From Methanocaldococcus vulcanius M7 (GTDB lineage: Archaea; AGJL01; Methanococci; Methanococcales; Methanocaldococcaceae), in NCBI RefSeq assembly GCF_000024625.1, contig NC_013407.1, forward strand, positions 682,001-746,000: a stretch of DNA of 64,000 nucleotides, written 5' to 3'. Positions within the stretch are counted from its first letter, which is position 1. Each line of letters opens with the position of its first letter. Both the position numbers and the translations under genes were made by a program. The notes beneath the pieces were generated by a model that made no database searches, was not told the origin of the DNA, and saw only the letters and a program-made list of their open reading frames with translations. Positions 1 to 8,995 of the stretch are shown piece after piece.

Positions 1-384
1 ATAAAGCTATGTATTGAAAATCTAAGAAAGGGATTTTCTTCAAATCCCGATAACCTAATAGATATTGCTGATGAGGTAGATTGTCATATAACATACGATG
101 TAGGGCATATCCCTTACAACAAAAGATTAGAATTTTTGGAGATCTGTTCAGATAGGATTTATAACGCCCATATCTACGAGATAGAAATTAATGGGAAACA
201 CCTTCCTCCAAAAGATTTAAAAAATTTAAGGCCAATACTTGACGAACTTTTAAATATTAAGTGCAAATTGTTCTTAATTGAGTTAATGGAGATTGAATCG
301 ATTTTAAAAACTGAAAAGATGTTAATTGATTACTTTAATAGTGTCGATAACCACAACTTTTCTAATAAGGACTACAAAATTTAA
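1..384 (+). CDS. TIM-barrel sugar-phosphate isomerase/AP-endonuclease-like protein, 3' part
   Basis: The reading frame is open from base 1 to a TAA at 384, so this is the C-terminal 127 residues of a gene that begins before the window. The visible part reads CIENL, then DIADEVDCHITYDVGH, a layout typical of the xylose-isomerase-like TIM-barrel superfamily, in which an Asp-x-Gly-His near the C-terminus of the barrel binds metal. A short tail follows that is rich in Ile, Leu and Lys. Substrate cannot be told from this fragment. The next gene starts 53 bases later on the same strand. The TTG at 136 is only an internal Leu codon. Family assignment is from the motif, and specific function is unknown. 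Confidence 0.6.
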   Translation: MKLCIENLRKGFSSNPDNLIDIADEVDCHITYDVGHIPYNKRLEFLEICSDRIYNAHIYEIEINGKHLPPKDLKNLRPILDELLNIKCKLFLIELMEIESILKTEKMLIDYFNSVDNHNFSNKDYKI

Positions 385-437
385 GAGGAGACATTCCTCC
401 ATTTAACAAAGATAACAATATATTAAAGGGTGAGATT

Positions 438-1274
438 GTGATTTTTAATGATTTAAATGGAAATTTAAACTTTATAGATTTTAAGAAGTCATTTAACACT
501 CTGGATCTTTCAGAGGATACTTTAAAGATCTTAGAGGAAAATGGTATAAAACAGAAAGATATTGCTGTTGGAGAGTTTTCCGGAAGAGATAGTGTGGCAG
601 CAATAATAAAGGCAGTTGAAGATGGAAATCAGGTTATTTTACCAATAGTTGCATTCACGGGAACCGATTATGGGAATATTAATATTTTTTATAAAAATTG
701 GGAAATTACAAATAAAAGAATGAAGGAAATTTCAAAAGATAGTATTTTATTGCCTTTACATTTTATATTCGAACCAAAACTTTGGAATGCCCTAAATGGA
801 CGATGGGTAGTTCTATTATTCAAAAAATATGGCTATTATAGCCCATGTATAGGATGCCATGCATATTTAAGAATAATAAGGATTCCAACTGCAAAACACC
901 TCGGGAGTAAGATAATTAGTGGAGAGCGACTTCATCATAACGGAGATTTTAAAATTGACCAAATTGAAGAAGTTTTAAATGCTTATGAAAGAATTTGCAG
1001 GGAGTTTAACGTTGATTTACTTTTACCAGTTAGAGACATAAAAGAAGGAAAAAAGATCAAAGAGATCATTGGAGATGAATGGGAACAGGGAGAGAAACAA
1101 TTTTCATGCGTGTTCAGTGGCAACTATCGAGACAAGGAAGGAAAAGTGATATTTGAAAAGGAAAAAATAGAAGATATGCTTAACAATTATATCCTTCCCG
1201 CATCTATTGAAATACTAAAAAAGGGATATGAAGGGAATTTTAACTACTTAAACATCGTTAAACAGATAATTTGA
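438..1274 (+). CDS. PP-loop (ATP pyrophosphatase-like) protein of unknown substrate
   Basis: A 278-residue protein with GTG start at 438 behind a GGTGA ribosome binding site. Residues 45-52 read GEFSGRDS, a variant of the SGGxDS PP-loop that binds ATP in tRNA-thiolation, GMP-synthase-like and NAD-synthase-like enzymes. A CIGC pair at residues 137-140, followed by a positively charged patch and a conserved-looking GERLHHNGDF stretch, could hold a metal or a sulfur relay. It sits between a TIM-barrel gene and apgM, but the 270-base gap before apgM suggests separate transcription. I recall a similar protein beside apgM in M. jannaschii. The PP-loop fold is inferred from motif only; the arginine within the loop is atypical. 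Confidence 0.6.
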   Translation: MIFNDLNGNLNFIDFKKSFNTLDLSEDTLKILEENGIKQKDIAVGEFSGRDSVAAIIKAVEDGNQVILPIVAFTGTDYGNINIFYKNWEITNKRMKEISKDSILLPLHFIFEPKLWNALNGRWVVLLFKKYGYYSPCIGCHAYLRIIRIPTAKHLGSKIISGERLHHNGDFKIDQIEEVLNAYERICREFNVDLLLPVRDIKEGKKIKEIIGDEWEQGEKQFSCVFSGNYRDKEGKVIFEKEKIEDMLNNYILPASIEILKKGYEGNFNYLNIVKQII

Positions 1275-1544
1275 TAATTTAAATTATTAATTAAATAATT
1301 AATCGGCATAACTATAAAAGTAGGAAAAACGGAAACATAGAATTAATAAGATACAACACCAAATTCTTTTAGTTTATTGTTAAATAACGTAGGTAATCAA
1401 CAAAAATGCAATCTTTGAATTTATTTTAAATTAATTAACATATACATGTTATTTTCAATTTTTCATTTAATTAGTTTTAATTACTTCAAACTTATCCACA
1501 TCCGAATTTAATCAAATTATTAATCAAATTAATCCAGGGATACA

Positions 1545-2825
1545 ATGAGAGCGATTATAATACTATTAGATGGATTAGGAGACAGATCTTCTGAAATTTT
1601 AAATAATAAAACCCCTTTACAGTATGCTAAGACACCAAATCTTGATACACTCTCTAAAAAAGGAATGTGTGGGTTGTTAACTCCCTACAAGGAAGGGATC
1701 CCCTTAGGAACAGAAGTTGCTCATTTCCTACTGTGGGGGTATTCGCTACATGAATTTCCAGGAAGAGGAGTTATAGAGGCCTTAGGAGAGAATATCGAGA
1801 TAGAGAATAATGCAATATATTTAAGGGCATCATTGGGCTTTGTGAAAAAAGATGATAAGGGATTTTTGGTAGTAGATAGAAGAACGAAAGATATAGATAA
1901 AGAAGAAATAGAAAAACTCATTAAAGAATTACCGACTTGTATAGATGGGTATGAGTTTGAACTATTTTACTCTTTTGATGTTCACTTTATATTAAAAATA
2001 AAAGAAAGAAATGGATGGATCTCTGATAAAATCTCTGATTCAGACCCGTTTTATAAAAATAGGTATGTTATGAAAGTTCAACCAATAAAAGAATTATGCA
2101 ATGGAGAAGTTGAGTATAGCAAAGCGAAAGATACTGCAAAAGCACTTAATAAGTATTTATTAAATGTGCATAAAATATTAGAAAACCATAAAATAAACAA
2201 AAAAAGAAGAAAATCTGAAAAAATGCCTGCAAACTTTTTACTAACAAAGTGGGCATCAAGATATAAAAAAGTTGAAGATTTTAAAGAAAGATGGGGAATA
2301 AGTTCGGTTATATTGGCACAAAGTTCTCTTTTTAAAGGGCTGGCTAAATTTTTAGGTATGGATTTCATAAGAATTAACAGTTTTGAAGAGGGAATAGATT
2401 TAATTCCAGAATTGGATTATGATTTTATCCATCTTCATACAAAAGATACAGATGAAGCTGCCCATACTAAAAATCCAATGAATAAAGTAAAAGTTATTGA
2501 AAAAATAGATCAATCTATTGGAAAACTAAAACTCAGAGAAGATGATCTATTGGTGATCACTGCTGATCATTCCACACCTTCCGTTGGGGGGCTGATACAC
2601 TCAGGAGAGAGCGTTCCAATAATAATCTTTGGAAAAAACATTAGGATTGATGATGTTGAAAACTTTAATGAAGTTAGTTGTTCAAAAGGGCACCTTCGCA
2701 TTAAAGGAGAGGAATTAATGCCATTAATTTTAAATTATACTGATAGGGCTTTATTATATGGCCTAAGACCTGGAAAAAAATTAAGAAGATACATACCAAG
2801 TGATGATGATGTTGACATTCTTTAA
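1545..2825 (+). CDS. apgM: Cofactor-independent phosphoglycerate mutase
   Basis: This 426-residue enzyme interconverts 3- and 2-phosphoglycerate in glycolysis and gluconeogenesis. It belongs to the archaeal ApgM branch of the alkaline phosphatase superfamily. The metal-binding start LLDGLGDR lies at residues 7-14. The TPLQYAKTPNLDTLSKKG block and GTEVAHFLLWGY follow, and the second metal cluster appears as KDTDEAAHTKNP and ITADHSTPSVGG near the C-terminus. Length is normal for the family. The ATG at 1545 lacks a strong GGTGA site, having only CCAGGGAT about 8 bases upstream. The gene is followed by 47 bases and then a convergent gene. Assignment is firm. Confidence 0.93.
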   Translation: MRAIIILLDGLGDRSSEILNNKTPLQYAKTPNLDTLSKKGMCGLLTPYKEGIPLGTEVAHFLLWGYSLHEFPGRGVIEALGENIEIENNAIYLRASLGFVKKDDKGFLVVDRRTKDIDKEEIEKLIKELPTCIDGYEFELFYSFDVHFILKIKERNGWISDKISDSDPFYKNRYVMKVQPIKELCNGEVEYSKAKDTAKALNKYLLNVHKILENHKINKKRRKSEKMPANFLLTKWASRYKKVEDFKERWGISSVILAQSSLFKGLAKFLGMDFIRINSFEEGIDLIPELDYDFIHLHTKDTDEAAHTKNPMNKVKVIEKIDQSIGKLKLREDDLLVITADHSTPSVGGLIHSGESVPIIIFGKNIRIDDVENFNEVSCSKGHLRIKGEELMPLILNYTDRALLYGLRPGKKLRRYIPSDDDVDIL

Positions 2826-2872
2826 TCAAACTTTATTGTTATCATTAACTTTTATTTGTTATTTATTTGTTA

Positions 2873-4048
2873 TTATTCCTTTATCTTCTCTCTTTTTATC
2901 ATCTTAAACTTCTTTCCTCCACAACTACAAACCAGATCTTCAATTTTTTTAATATCTTTTCCAACTTTATAAACCTTTCCACATTTTAGGCATTTATAAT
3001 ACCTTACAACTGGTTTAACTAAGCCCGTGTATATGTTCTCTGTATCACCAATAACGGGCTTTAAATCTCTTCCGATTAATCTTGCAATGAATGTTGTATT
3101 GGCAATGATCTCACTACCCTCATAATAATTGAAGTTTGGAATTAACTCAGATATAACAAATCCCATATCAGTAATAGCTTTCTGAACTAAAAGCCACTCA
3201 TTTATTGGTTTGTGGGAATAGGAGAGATACGCAATCCCATCCTTTCCTAACGCATCGATCCCTCTTGATAAGAACAGCTTCAATCCGTTAGTGGTGTAAG
3301 GAGGATCCGTTGAGATCACATCAAATCTTCCCCTCAAAGATGTTGGAATCGGTTTTCTTAAATCATGTTTTATGGTTTTTATCTCCACTCCTTCCTCTTT
3401 TGAGAATTTATTTATCAAGGTTAAAATCCTATCGTCAATATCAACCACTACAACTTCCTCAGGCATGTGCGTTAAAGCAGTTGGAAGAGATGTTAAATCA
3501 TCATCTCCTACAAATAAAATCCTCTTTCCCTCAAGATCCCCTCTCTCATACATTAACGCAGTTCTATATGTTGCAGTTTCAGGTGTGGCAAACGATTGAT
3601 CTATTGAAGTATCGACCAGTGGTCTTTTTTCTGCCCAAACTTTAACCTTATCTAAAATATTTTCAAAAAACTCATCTAAGACAATTCCTCTACCTTTGCA
3701 TTTATCGCAAGTTAGAGATCTCTTATGTTTTAATTTTAAAAAATTTTCAGCAAATTTTATTCCCAACTCCGTTAGTTTAGCCCCCCTATTAGTTCTTTTT
3801 AACATTTTCTCTCTTTCTAAGAGCGTTCTTACCTTAGCCACTATTGGTAAAGGCAACCTCGTCTTTTGAGCGATCTTTTTTGTTGATATTGGTTGATGTC
3901 TATAAATAACTCTTATAATATCTTCAACTGCTCTCTTTCCCTCAGCAATATCTGCCTTTTTCGCAATGTTATCCAAAATTATTGGAAATTTCGCTTTTTC
4001 ATCAATTTTTATATTGCCACTTTTTCCAATTTTACCTATAACTTTCAT
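2873..4048 (-). CDS. bpsA: Branched-chain polyamine synthase (N4-bis(aminopropyl)spermidine synthase)
   Basis: This cytosolic aminopropyltransferase makes the quaternary branched polyamines found in thermophilic archaea. I chose the ATG at 4048, giving 391 residues, because it follows a GGTGA site; an upstream in-frame start would add 12 hydrophobic residues. The N-terminus carries a winged-helix-like segment (ISTKKIAQKTRLPLPIVAKV). A CxxC (CDKC) follows, then a Rossmann core with GDDDLTS and STDPPYT, the BpsA signatures for substrate binding. The C-terminus has two further CxxC-type pairs (CLKCGK and CSCGGKK), suggesting a zinc ribbon. It converges on apgM and lies 77 bases downstream of the methyltransferase gene on the same strand. 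Confidence 0.87.
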   Translation of the reverse strand: MKVIGKIGKSGNIKIDEKAKFPIILDNIAKKADIAEGKRAVEDIIRVIYRHQPISTKKIAQKTRLPLPIVAKVRTLLEREKMLKRTNRGAKLTELGIKFAENFLKLKHKRSLTCDKCKGRGIVLDEFFENILDKVKVWAEKRPLVDTSIDQSFATPETATYRTALMYERGDLEGKRILFVGDDDLTSLPTALTHMPEEVVVVDIDDRILTLINKFSKEEGVEIKTIKHDLRKPIPTSLRGRFDVISTDPPYTTNGLKLFLSRGIDALGKDGIAYLSYSHKPINEWLLVQKAITDMGFVISELIPNFNYYEGSEIIANTTFIARLIGRDLKPVIGDTENIYTGLVKPVVRYYKCLKCGKVYKVGKDIKKIEDLVCSCGGKKFKMIKREKIKE

Positions 4049-4125
4049 AATTTCACCAAGAATAAAAATAATACAAATGATCAATAATACTATCTTTTAA
4101 TCTATATCTATAAAATTTAAAATCA

Positions 4126-5283
4126 CTAAATACACTCTAAACTTAAAAATAAACACTTTAAATATTCAGTCCCTTTGGAAGTTATAGGATGATCTGGACT
4201 TTGAGAACCATATCTTACTATTTTAGCCCATTTCTTTGCCTTTAAGCAGGCATCTATAACTAATGCTTTAAAAGCATCCGGCTCTACTGGCTGAGAGCAG
4301 GAACAAGTGATCAACATCCTATCCGTTAACCTACTTCCCAACCTATTTAACATATGATAGCCCCTAATAGCGGACTTTAATGACTTCTTTGATTGGGCAA
4401 AAGCAGGGGGGTCTAATATAACGACATCAAACCTCTCTCCGTCTTCTATAAACTCTTCCATAATTTTAAATGCATTCCCTTCTATAAACTCATATTTATC
4501 CTTTGGAATATTGTTTAACTCCATATTCTCCTCAGCAGTTTTTAGGGCTTTTTTTGATAGATCAACTCCAACAACCTCTGCCCCTCTAATAGCTGCATGA
4601 ACAGAAAAACCCCCAGTATAACAGCATACATCCAAAACCCTATCCCCCTCTTTTATAAACCTCTCAAGATATAACCTATTCTCCCTCTGATCCAAGAAAA
4701 AACCTGTCTTCTGCCCATCAAAGGTAACTTTAAACTTTGCCTCTCCCTCTTTAATAATGGTTTCTGTTTTCTCTCCAGCTAATATGCCTTCCACTTCCGG
4801 CAATCCAGCCCTCTTCCTATTTCTCCCAGAACTTTTTTCGTATATGCTATCAACTCCCAAATCTAAAAGAGTTTCAACAACGACATCTTTCATCTTCTCA
4901 ATACCATAGTTAAATATCTGAACTGTTGCTATGTCGTTGTATTTGTCGATAACTAAGCCGTTCAGCCAATCTGACTGAGTATAAACCATCCTATATGTGT
5001 CTTTAAATCCTAATTTTAATCTGTATTCGTTTGCTTTAATTATCTTTTCCCTTATATAATTTTCATCTAAATCTTCCTTTCTCAAAGTCATTATTCTTAC
5101 TTCTCTTGGATTTTTAAAACCTCTACCTAAAAATTTTCCTCTCTTTGAATAAACATCTACAACCTCTCCAATCTCAATGTCATCAAAGTCATTTTTATTT
5201 AAAATATTCTCTCTTGGGATAATTAAATTCCCTTTCTCTATTGCTGAATAGCCCCCAAAATCAACATACAGTTTTGTTGCCAT
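4126..5283 (-). CDS. RlmI-like SAM-dependent rRNA methyltransferase
   Basis: A 385-residue class I methyltransferase of the RlmI/COG1092 family, expected to make 5-methylcytosine in large-subunit rRNA. The N-terminal 70 residues form a PUA domain. An EEHP-type middle region follows, and the catalytic domain shows the SAM-binding VLDVCCYTGGFSVHAA, the acidic VVGVDLSKKAL, the LDPPAFAQSKKS motif IV, and ITCSCSQPV with the cysteines expected in motif VI. Start ATG at 5283 follows GGTGA. It lies 33 bases downstream of topA on the same strand, so co-transcription is likely. Exact target nucleotide is not determinable from sequence. Confidence 0.85.
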   Translation of the reverse strand: MATKLYVDFGGYSAIEKGNLIIPRENILNKNDFDDIEIGEVVDVYSKRGKFLGRGFKNPREVRIMTLRKEDLDENYIREKIIKANEYRLKLGFKDTYRMVYTQSDWLNGLVIDKYNDIATVQIFNYGIEKMKDVVVETLLDLGVDSIYEKSSGRNRKRAGLPEVEGILAGEKTETIIKEGEAKFKVTFDGQKTGFFLDQRENRLYLERFIKEGDRVLDVCCYTGGFSVHAAIRGAEVVGVDLSKKALKTAEENMELNNIPKDKYEFIEGNAFKIMEEFIEDGERFDVVILDPPAFAQSKKSLKSAIRGYHMLNRLGSRLTDRMLITCSCSQPVEPDAFKALVIDACLKAKKWAKIVRYGSQSPDHPITSKGTEYLKCLFLSLECI

Positions 5284-5316
5284 ATTTAATTCACCGTATT
5301 TTTATTTTTTTGTATT

Positions 5317-8103
5317 TTATGTTTTATCTTCTCCTTTTTTATTTTCCTTTTTTTCATTCTCTTTTAGTTTTTCAGTGTATTTACATTTTGGATAGTTAGA
5401 GCAACCAATAAACTTTCCAAACTTGCCTTCCCTAACAACCAAGTCCCCTCCACATTTTGGGCATTTTCCTACGATCTCTTTTTCTTTTTTATTTATTGGT
5501 TCTGTGTATTTACACTTTGGATAGTTTGAACAACCATAAAACGCTCCATAGACCCCTTTCTTTAAAATTAATTCAGCTCCACATTTTGGGCAAATCCTAT
5601 CTTCTTCTTTAATCTCTACCTGCTTTAAAGGACATTCTGGATTTATGCATATCTCTCTATCTCCAATTTTTAAAATAGGAGATTTACAGGCATTGCAAAC
5701 TTTGTTTGGAATCTTTATTCTACCTTTATCTGGGAGGGAATAGTTTACATCACATTCAGGATAGTTAGAACAGCCAACAAACCTGCTCTTTTTATGTCTT
5801 ATTAAGATTAGATCTCCTCCACATTTAGGACATTTCCCAACGATTTTTGCTTTTTTGTTTGTAGCATCTAAGTTTTTAATAAGATAGGTTCCAACATCTT
5901 CCTCTTTTTCTTTAAACTCTTCTAATATTTTCCTTAATTTATTTTCTGCCTCATCTAAAACCTCATCCTTTTTAATCTTTCTAAACTGTATTTTTTCCAA
6001 CTTCTCCTCTAAGTCCCTTGTCATCTTTTCATCAACAATCTCTGGGCAGAACCTTTTCAGTGTTTCAATTACTGAAATCCCTAAATCAGTTACTTTTAAA
6101 GAGCCGTCATCAACAACATAGCCCCTTTTTATTAATTTGTCTATGATCTCTGCCCTTGTTGAATTATGAACAACTATGTTGTTGGCAATAAAGTTTAAAT
6201 ATTCTGAGTTGATAATATCATAAACATATCCGTTGTAGTTGATTTTTCTAATATTTGAGATTGTTTTTGTAATAAAATCTTTATTATCTGTAAATGAGAT
6301 AGTTTTCATACCTTTTTTCAAGTCATTGGCTTTAACGTATCTAAAATCTCCGTTATCATATATTAAAATTGGATGCTCTTCTGTTGCCTCAATAAAACTA
6401 CCATCTTCAAATTCGATTCTATAGACGCTCTCATCCTTCTCTAATTTTCTCCTACTTATAAATTTAAAACTGCTCTCAACCTCATCTTTATAATTAAATG
6501 AGAAACATTTTATGTCTTTGTTATTTACTGCTAACTCAATATTTTTCTCTTTATATTTTTCATTTAACAACTCAAATAATTTCTCAATCTCCATATATTT
6601 GATTTCATTATCAATTTTAACTTTAATTAATGTCTTTGCTGTTAAACATTTAGTCCCAAGCCCTCTTTTCTCTAATTCCTTAATTATACTTGCAACAGTG
6701 TATCTCTTTGGTGGTTGTGTTTCTTTTCTTGTTATTGTTATCTTTTCAACTTTAATTATGTCATTTTTCTTTAATGGGGGCAATTCAATCTCATCAAATT
6801 TTGGGAAGTAATAAATTTCATGCCAGCCCTCTTTTACGGTTCTTGAACCAGATAATTTAAATTTCTCTCCTTTAATGTCAATTTTTACGTTTAAATATTC
6901 TCTCTCTGCATTATCCCAGAAAGCAGATAAAGTTCTTCTTGCAATTAAATCATAAATCTTCTTCTCTTTCTCTGAAAGTTCTTCTTTTGGAATATCTACT
7001 ATATGTATGGCTGGATGTGCTGGATCATCTTTTTTACCTTCAACTGGTTTTAAATTCTTCTCTAATATTTTCTCAGCCCATTTTCCATAAATTGGATGAT
7101 TCTTTATTATATTCAAAATATCTTCCAAATACTTTCTGTCTTTTGGAAGTTTTTGGCTTGATGATCTTGGATAGCTGATCAGAGCTCGTTCATATAATCT
7201 TTGAGCAATTTCTTGCGTTTCCTTTGGAGATATTTTAAAATAACTGTATGCCTCTCTCTGTAAAGTTCCCAAGTCAAAAGGTGGAAGTGGCTTTATCCTT
7301 CTTTTTGTCTTCTTTATTTCAACAACTTTGGCAGATTTTTCATCTTTTATTTTTTCATAAACACTTTTTGCTTCTTTTTCATCCCAAAATTTCTCCTTTT
7401 CATGAATAGCTTTTAAATTATCTTTTAATAGTGCTTCAATAACCCAGTATGGCTTAGGAATAAATTTTTTAATTTCCAACTCTCTTTCAGTTAAAAACGC
7501 TAATGCAGGACCTTGAACTCTTCCGACACTCATCGTTTTCCATCTATTCACAGCCCTTATAGCATTCATTAAAGCTCTCGACAGATTTATACCAAAATAC
7601 CAATCTAAAATATGCCTACTCTCTCCTGCATCAACTAAGCCGTAATCAATCTCATCTGGATTTTCAAATGCCTTAACTATCTCTTTTTTTGTTAAGGATG
7701 AGAATCTCATTCTCTTTGCTTTTTCTCTTCCACAGCAGTATTTTAACGCATGATAACCAATTAACTCCCCTTCAATATCCCAATCTGTTGCTATATAAAA
7801 TTCATCTGCCTCTTTTGATAGTTTTTTTAATGCCTTTATGTATTTATTAACATATTCTTTTCCCTTATCAACACTTGCAGGCACCCATTTTATATCAAAG
7901 ATAGGATATTTTCCAAATTCATTATTTTCATTCTCAACCAAGGTGAAGAGATGCCCGACTGCACTTGCCACTATAATTTTTTTCCCGTCTCTTTCTAATT
8001 CATAGTATGGAACTCCATCAATGCTTTTTTTCTTTGGTTTTCCTAAAGCATTAGCTATCTTTTTAGCAACACTTGGCTTTTCACATATTATCAATGCAGT
8101 CAT
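5317..8103 (-). CDS. topA: DNA topoisomerase I (type IA) interrupted by a mini-intein
   Basis: A 928-codon precursor that should splice to a 766-residue enzyme relaxing negatively supercoiled DNA. The TOPRIM domain opens with LIICEKPSVAKK (residues 4-15) and carries ATDWDIEGE (105-113). The catalytic tyrosine is Tyr311 in LISYPRSSS. Residues 486-647 are an intein placed in the GLGTK/STRAEI motif just before the conserved Ser-Thr-Arg. Four C-terminal zinc fingers follow (CPKCGG at 758, CNAC at 803, CPKCGA at 838, CPKCGG at 881). Each ends in a CSNYPxC or similar motif. ATG at 8103 is the only sensible start. The gene leads a likely unit with the downstream methyltransferase. Confidence 0.94.
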   Translation of the reverse strand: MTALIICEKPSVAKKIANALGKPKKKSIDGVPYYELERDGKKIIVASAVGHLFTLVENENNEFGKYPIFDIKWVPASVDKGKEYVNKYIKALKKLSKEADEFYIATDWDIEGELIGYHALKYCCGREKAKRMRFSSLTKKEIVKAFENPDEIDYGLVDAGESRHILDWYFGINLSRALMNAIRAVNRWKTMSVGRVQGPALAFLTERELEIKKFIPKPYWVIEALLKDNLKAIHEKEKFWDEKEAKSVYEKIKDEKSAKVVEIKKTKRRIKPLPPFDLGTLQREAYSYFKISPKETQEIAQRLYERALISYPRSSSQKLPKDRKYLEDILNIIKNHPIYGKWAEKILEKNLKPVEGKKDDPAHPAIHIVDIPKEELSEKEKKIYDLIARRTLSAFWDNAEREYLNVKIDIKGEKFKLSGSRTVKEGWHEIYYFPKFDEIELPPLKKNDIIKVEKITITRKETQPPKRYTVASIIKELEKRGLGTKCLTAKTLIKVKIDNEIKYMEIEKLFELLNEKYKEKNIELAVNNKDIKCFSFNYKDEVESSFKFISRRKLEKDESVYRIEFEDGSFIEATEEHPILIYDNGDFRYVKANDLKKGMKTISFTDNKDFITKTISNIRKINYNGYVYDIINSEYLNFIANNIVVHNSTRAEIIDKLIKRGYVVDDGSLKVTDLGISVIETLKRFCPEIVDEKMTRDLEEKLEKIQFRKIKKDEVLDEAENKLRKILEEFKEKEEDVGTYLIKNLDATNKKAKIVGKCPKCGGDLILIRHKKSRFVGCSNYPECDVNYSLPDKGRIKIPNKVCNACKSPILKIGDREICINPECPLKQVEIKEEDRICPKCGAELILKKGVYGAFYGCSNYPKCKYTEPINKKEKEIVGKCPKCGGDLVVREGKFGKFIGCSNYPKCKYTEKLKENEKKENKKGEDKT
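6163..6648 (-). other. Mini-intein within topA
   Basis: A 162-residue self-splicing element. It starts at Cys486 (block A CLTAKTLIKV), has block B as IEATEEHPIL with Thr574 and His577, block F around NGYVYDIINSEYLNFIA, and block G ending VVHN with penultimate His646 and terminal Asn647. The +1 extein residue is Ser648. Joining Lys485 to Ser648 restores the standard topoisomerase I motif LGTKSTRAEI. No LAGLIDADG motifs are present and the space between blocks B and F is short, so this is an endonuclease-free mini-intein. Splicing is inferred from intact catalytic residues. Confidence 0.92.
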
Positions 8104-8404
8104 GATTCCACATTCGTTTTATTGACTTTAAATAACTTTATTATGAATTTGTGCTTCGATTTATTTATTATTAATGTTTGTTAATGTTTGTAAGTAGTTT
8201 TTCTTATTATTGTTTTTGGGTTATAAATAGTTCATATGATTGGTTCATTAAGTTATAATTTAGTTAAAGGTTTAATTATTATTACAACTATAAATATGGA
8301 TATACAAATTAAATAGTTAGAGTTAATAATTAAAATTTTGAAAAAATAAAAATAAAAAATAATGGATAGAAGATAGTTGGTAATATTATATTTGGTTTTA
8401 TTTA
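8104..8404. other. Intergenic, upstream of topA
   Basis: AT-rich stretch between topA and the MnhG-like gene, both on the minus strand. I see no open frame of note and no GC-rich structured region. A short direct repeat of TTAATGTTTG occurs near 8171-8190. It presumably holds the topA promoter, but I could not fix one with confidence. Confidence 0.4.
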
Positions 8405-8674
8405 TTATTCTGGAAGTTTATCGTTGTATGCTGCGTGGGCTATTGCATGGGCTAAAAATGGAGCCAATATTAAATAAACAAACGCTAATAACGTTTCTCC
8501 GAGAGCAAGAAAAATTAAAAAGCATGCGCAGTCGATAACTCCCAATATATGAATTCGTGCATATATCATATTTTTTCTGTCTTTTTCTACCCAGAGACGA
8601 TATGAGGCAACAATAATTCCAAAAGAAGCGATTACTACAAGGGCATCTTTTATTATATCAACAAACTGTTCCAC
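8405..8674 (-). CDS. MnhG/EhbC-like small membrane protein
   Basis: An 89-residue integral membrane protein with GTG start at 8674 behind GGGTGGTG. Three hydrophobic segments are visible (about residues 10-25, 42-60 and 62-80). The order IYARIHILG, then LILAPFLAHAIAHAAY, matches the MnhG/PhaG family, whose members are subunits of Na+/H+ antiporters and of energy-converting hydrogenases in methanogens. No other antiporter or hydrogenase subunit is encoded nearby, so it either works with subunits encoded elsewhere (Ehb subunits are scattered in Methanococcales) or alone. The specific EhbC assignment is an inference. Confidence 0.6.
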   Translation of the reverse strand: MEQFVDIIKDALVVIASFGIIVASYRLWVEKDRKNMIYARIHILGVIDCACFLIFLALGETLLAFVYLILAPFLAHAIAHAAYNDKLPE

Positions 8675-8995
8675 TGAGCACCACCCGTTATATTGTAAAA
8701 GGCCTAAACTTTTATTTAATTTTCATTTAAATACTTGTTAATTTTGATAAATAATTGTTTTGATAAAGTTGCCTGTATCTAAATCAGTAAGTTAAATTGA
8801 CCTATTAGATTATTCAAATTTAATTAAGTCAGTAGATTATAATGATCGATAATGATAGATTTTACTCGCGATTATTTATATATTACGCAAATGAATTTGA
8901 ATTTAATAGTAATTCACATAACTGTATTGCTAATAGCTTATATTTGTATTTTAGTATATTAGATGAACTTTGTCTATTCCTTTGTTTGCTATTTT
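8675..8995. other. Intergenic between the MnhG-like gene and wtpB
   Basis: A 321-base AT-rich gap. A 65-codon plus-strand frame from 8842 runs through it into wtpB, but it has no ribosome binding site and a composition (Phe, Tyr, Leu, Asn) expected from random AT-rich sequence. I see no structured element. Confidence 0.4.
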
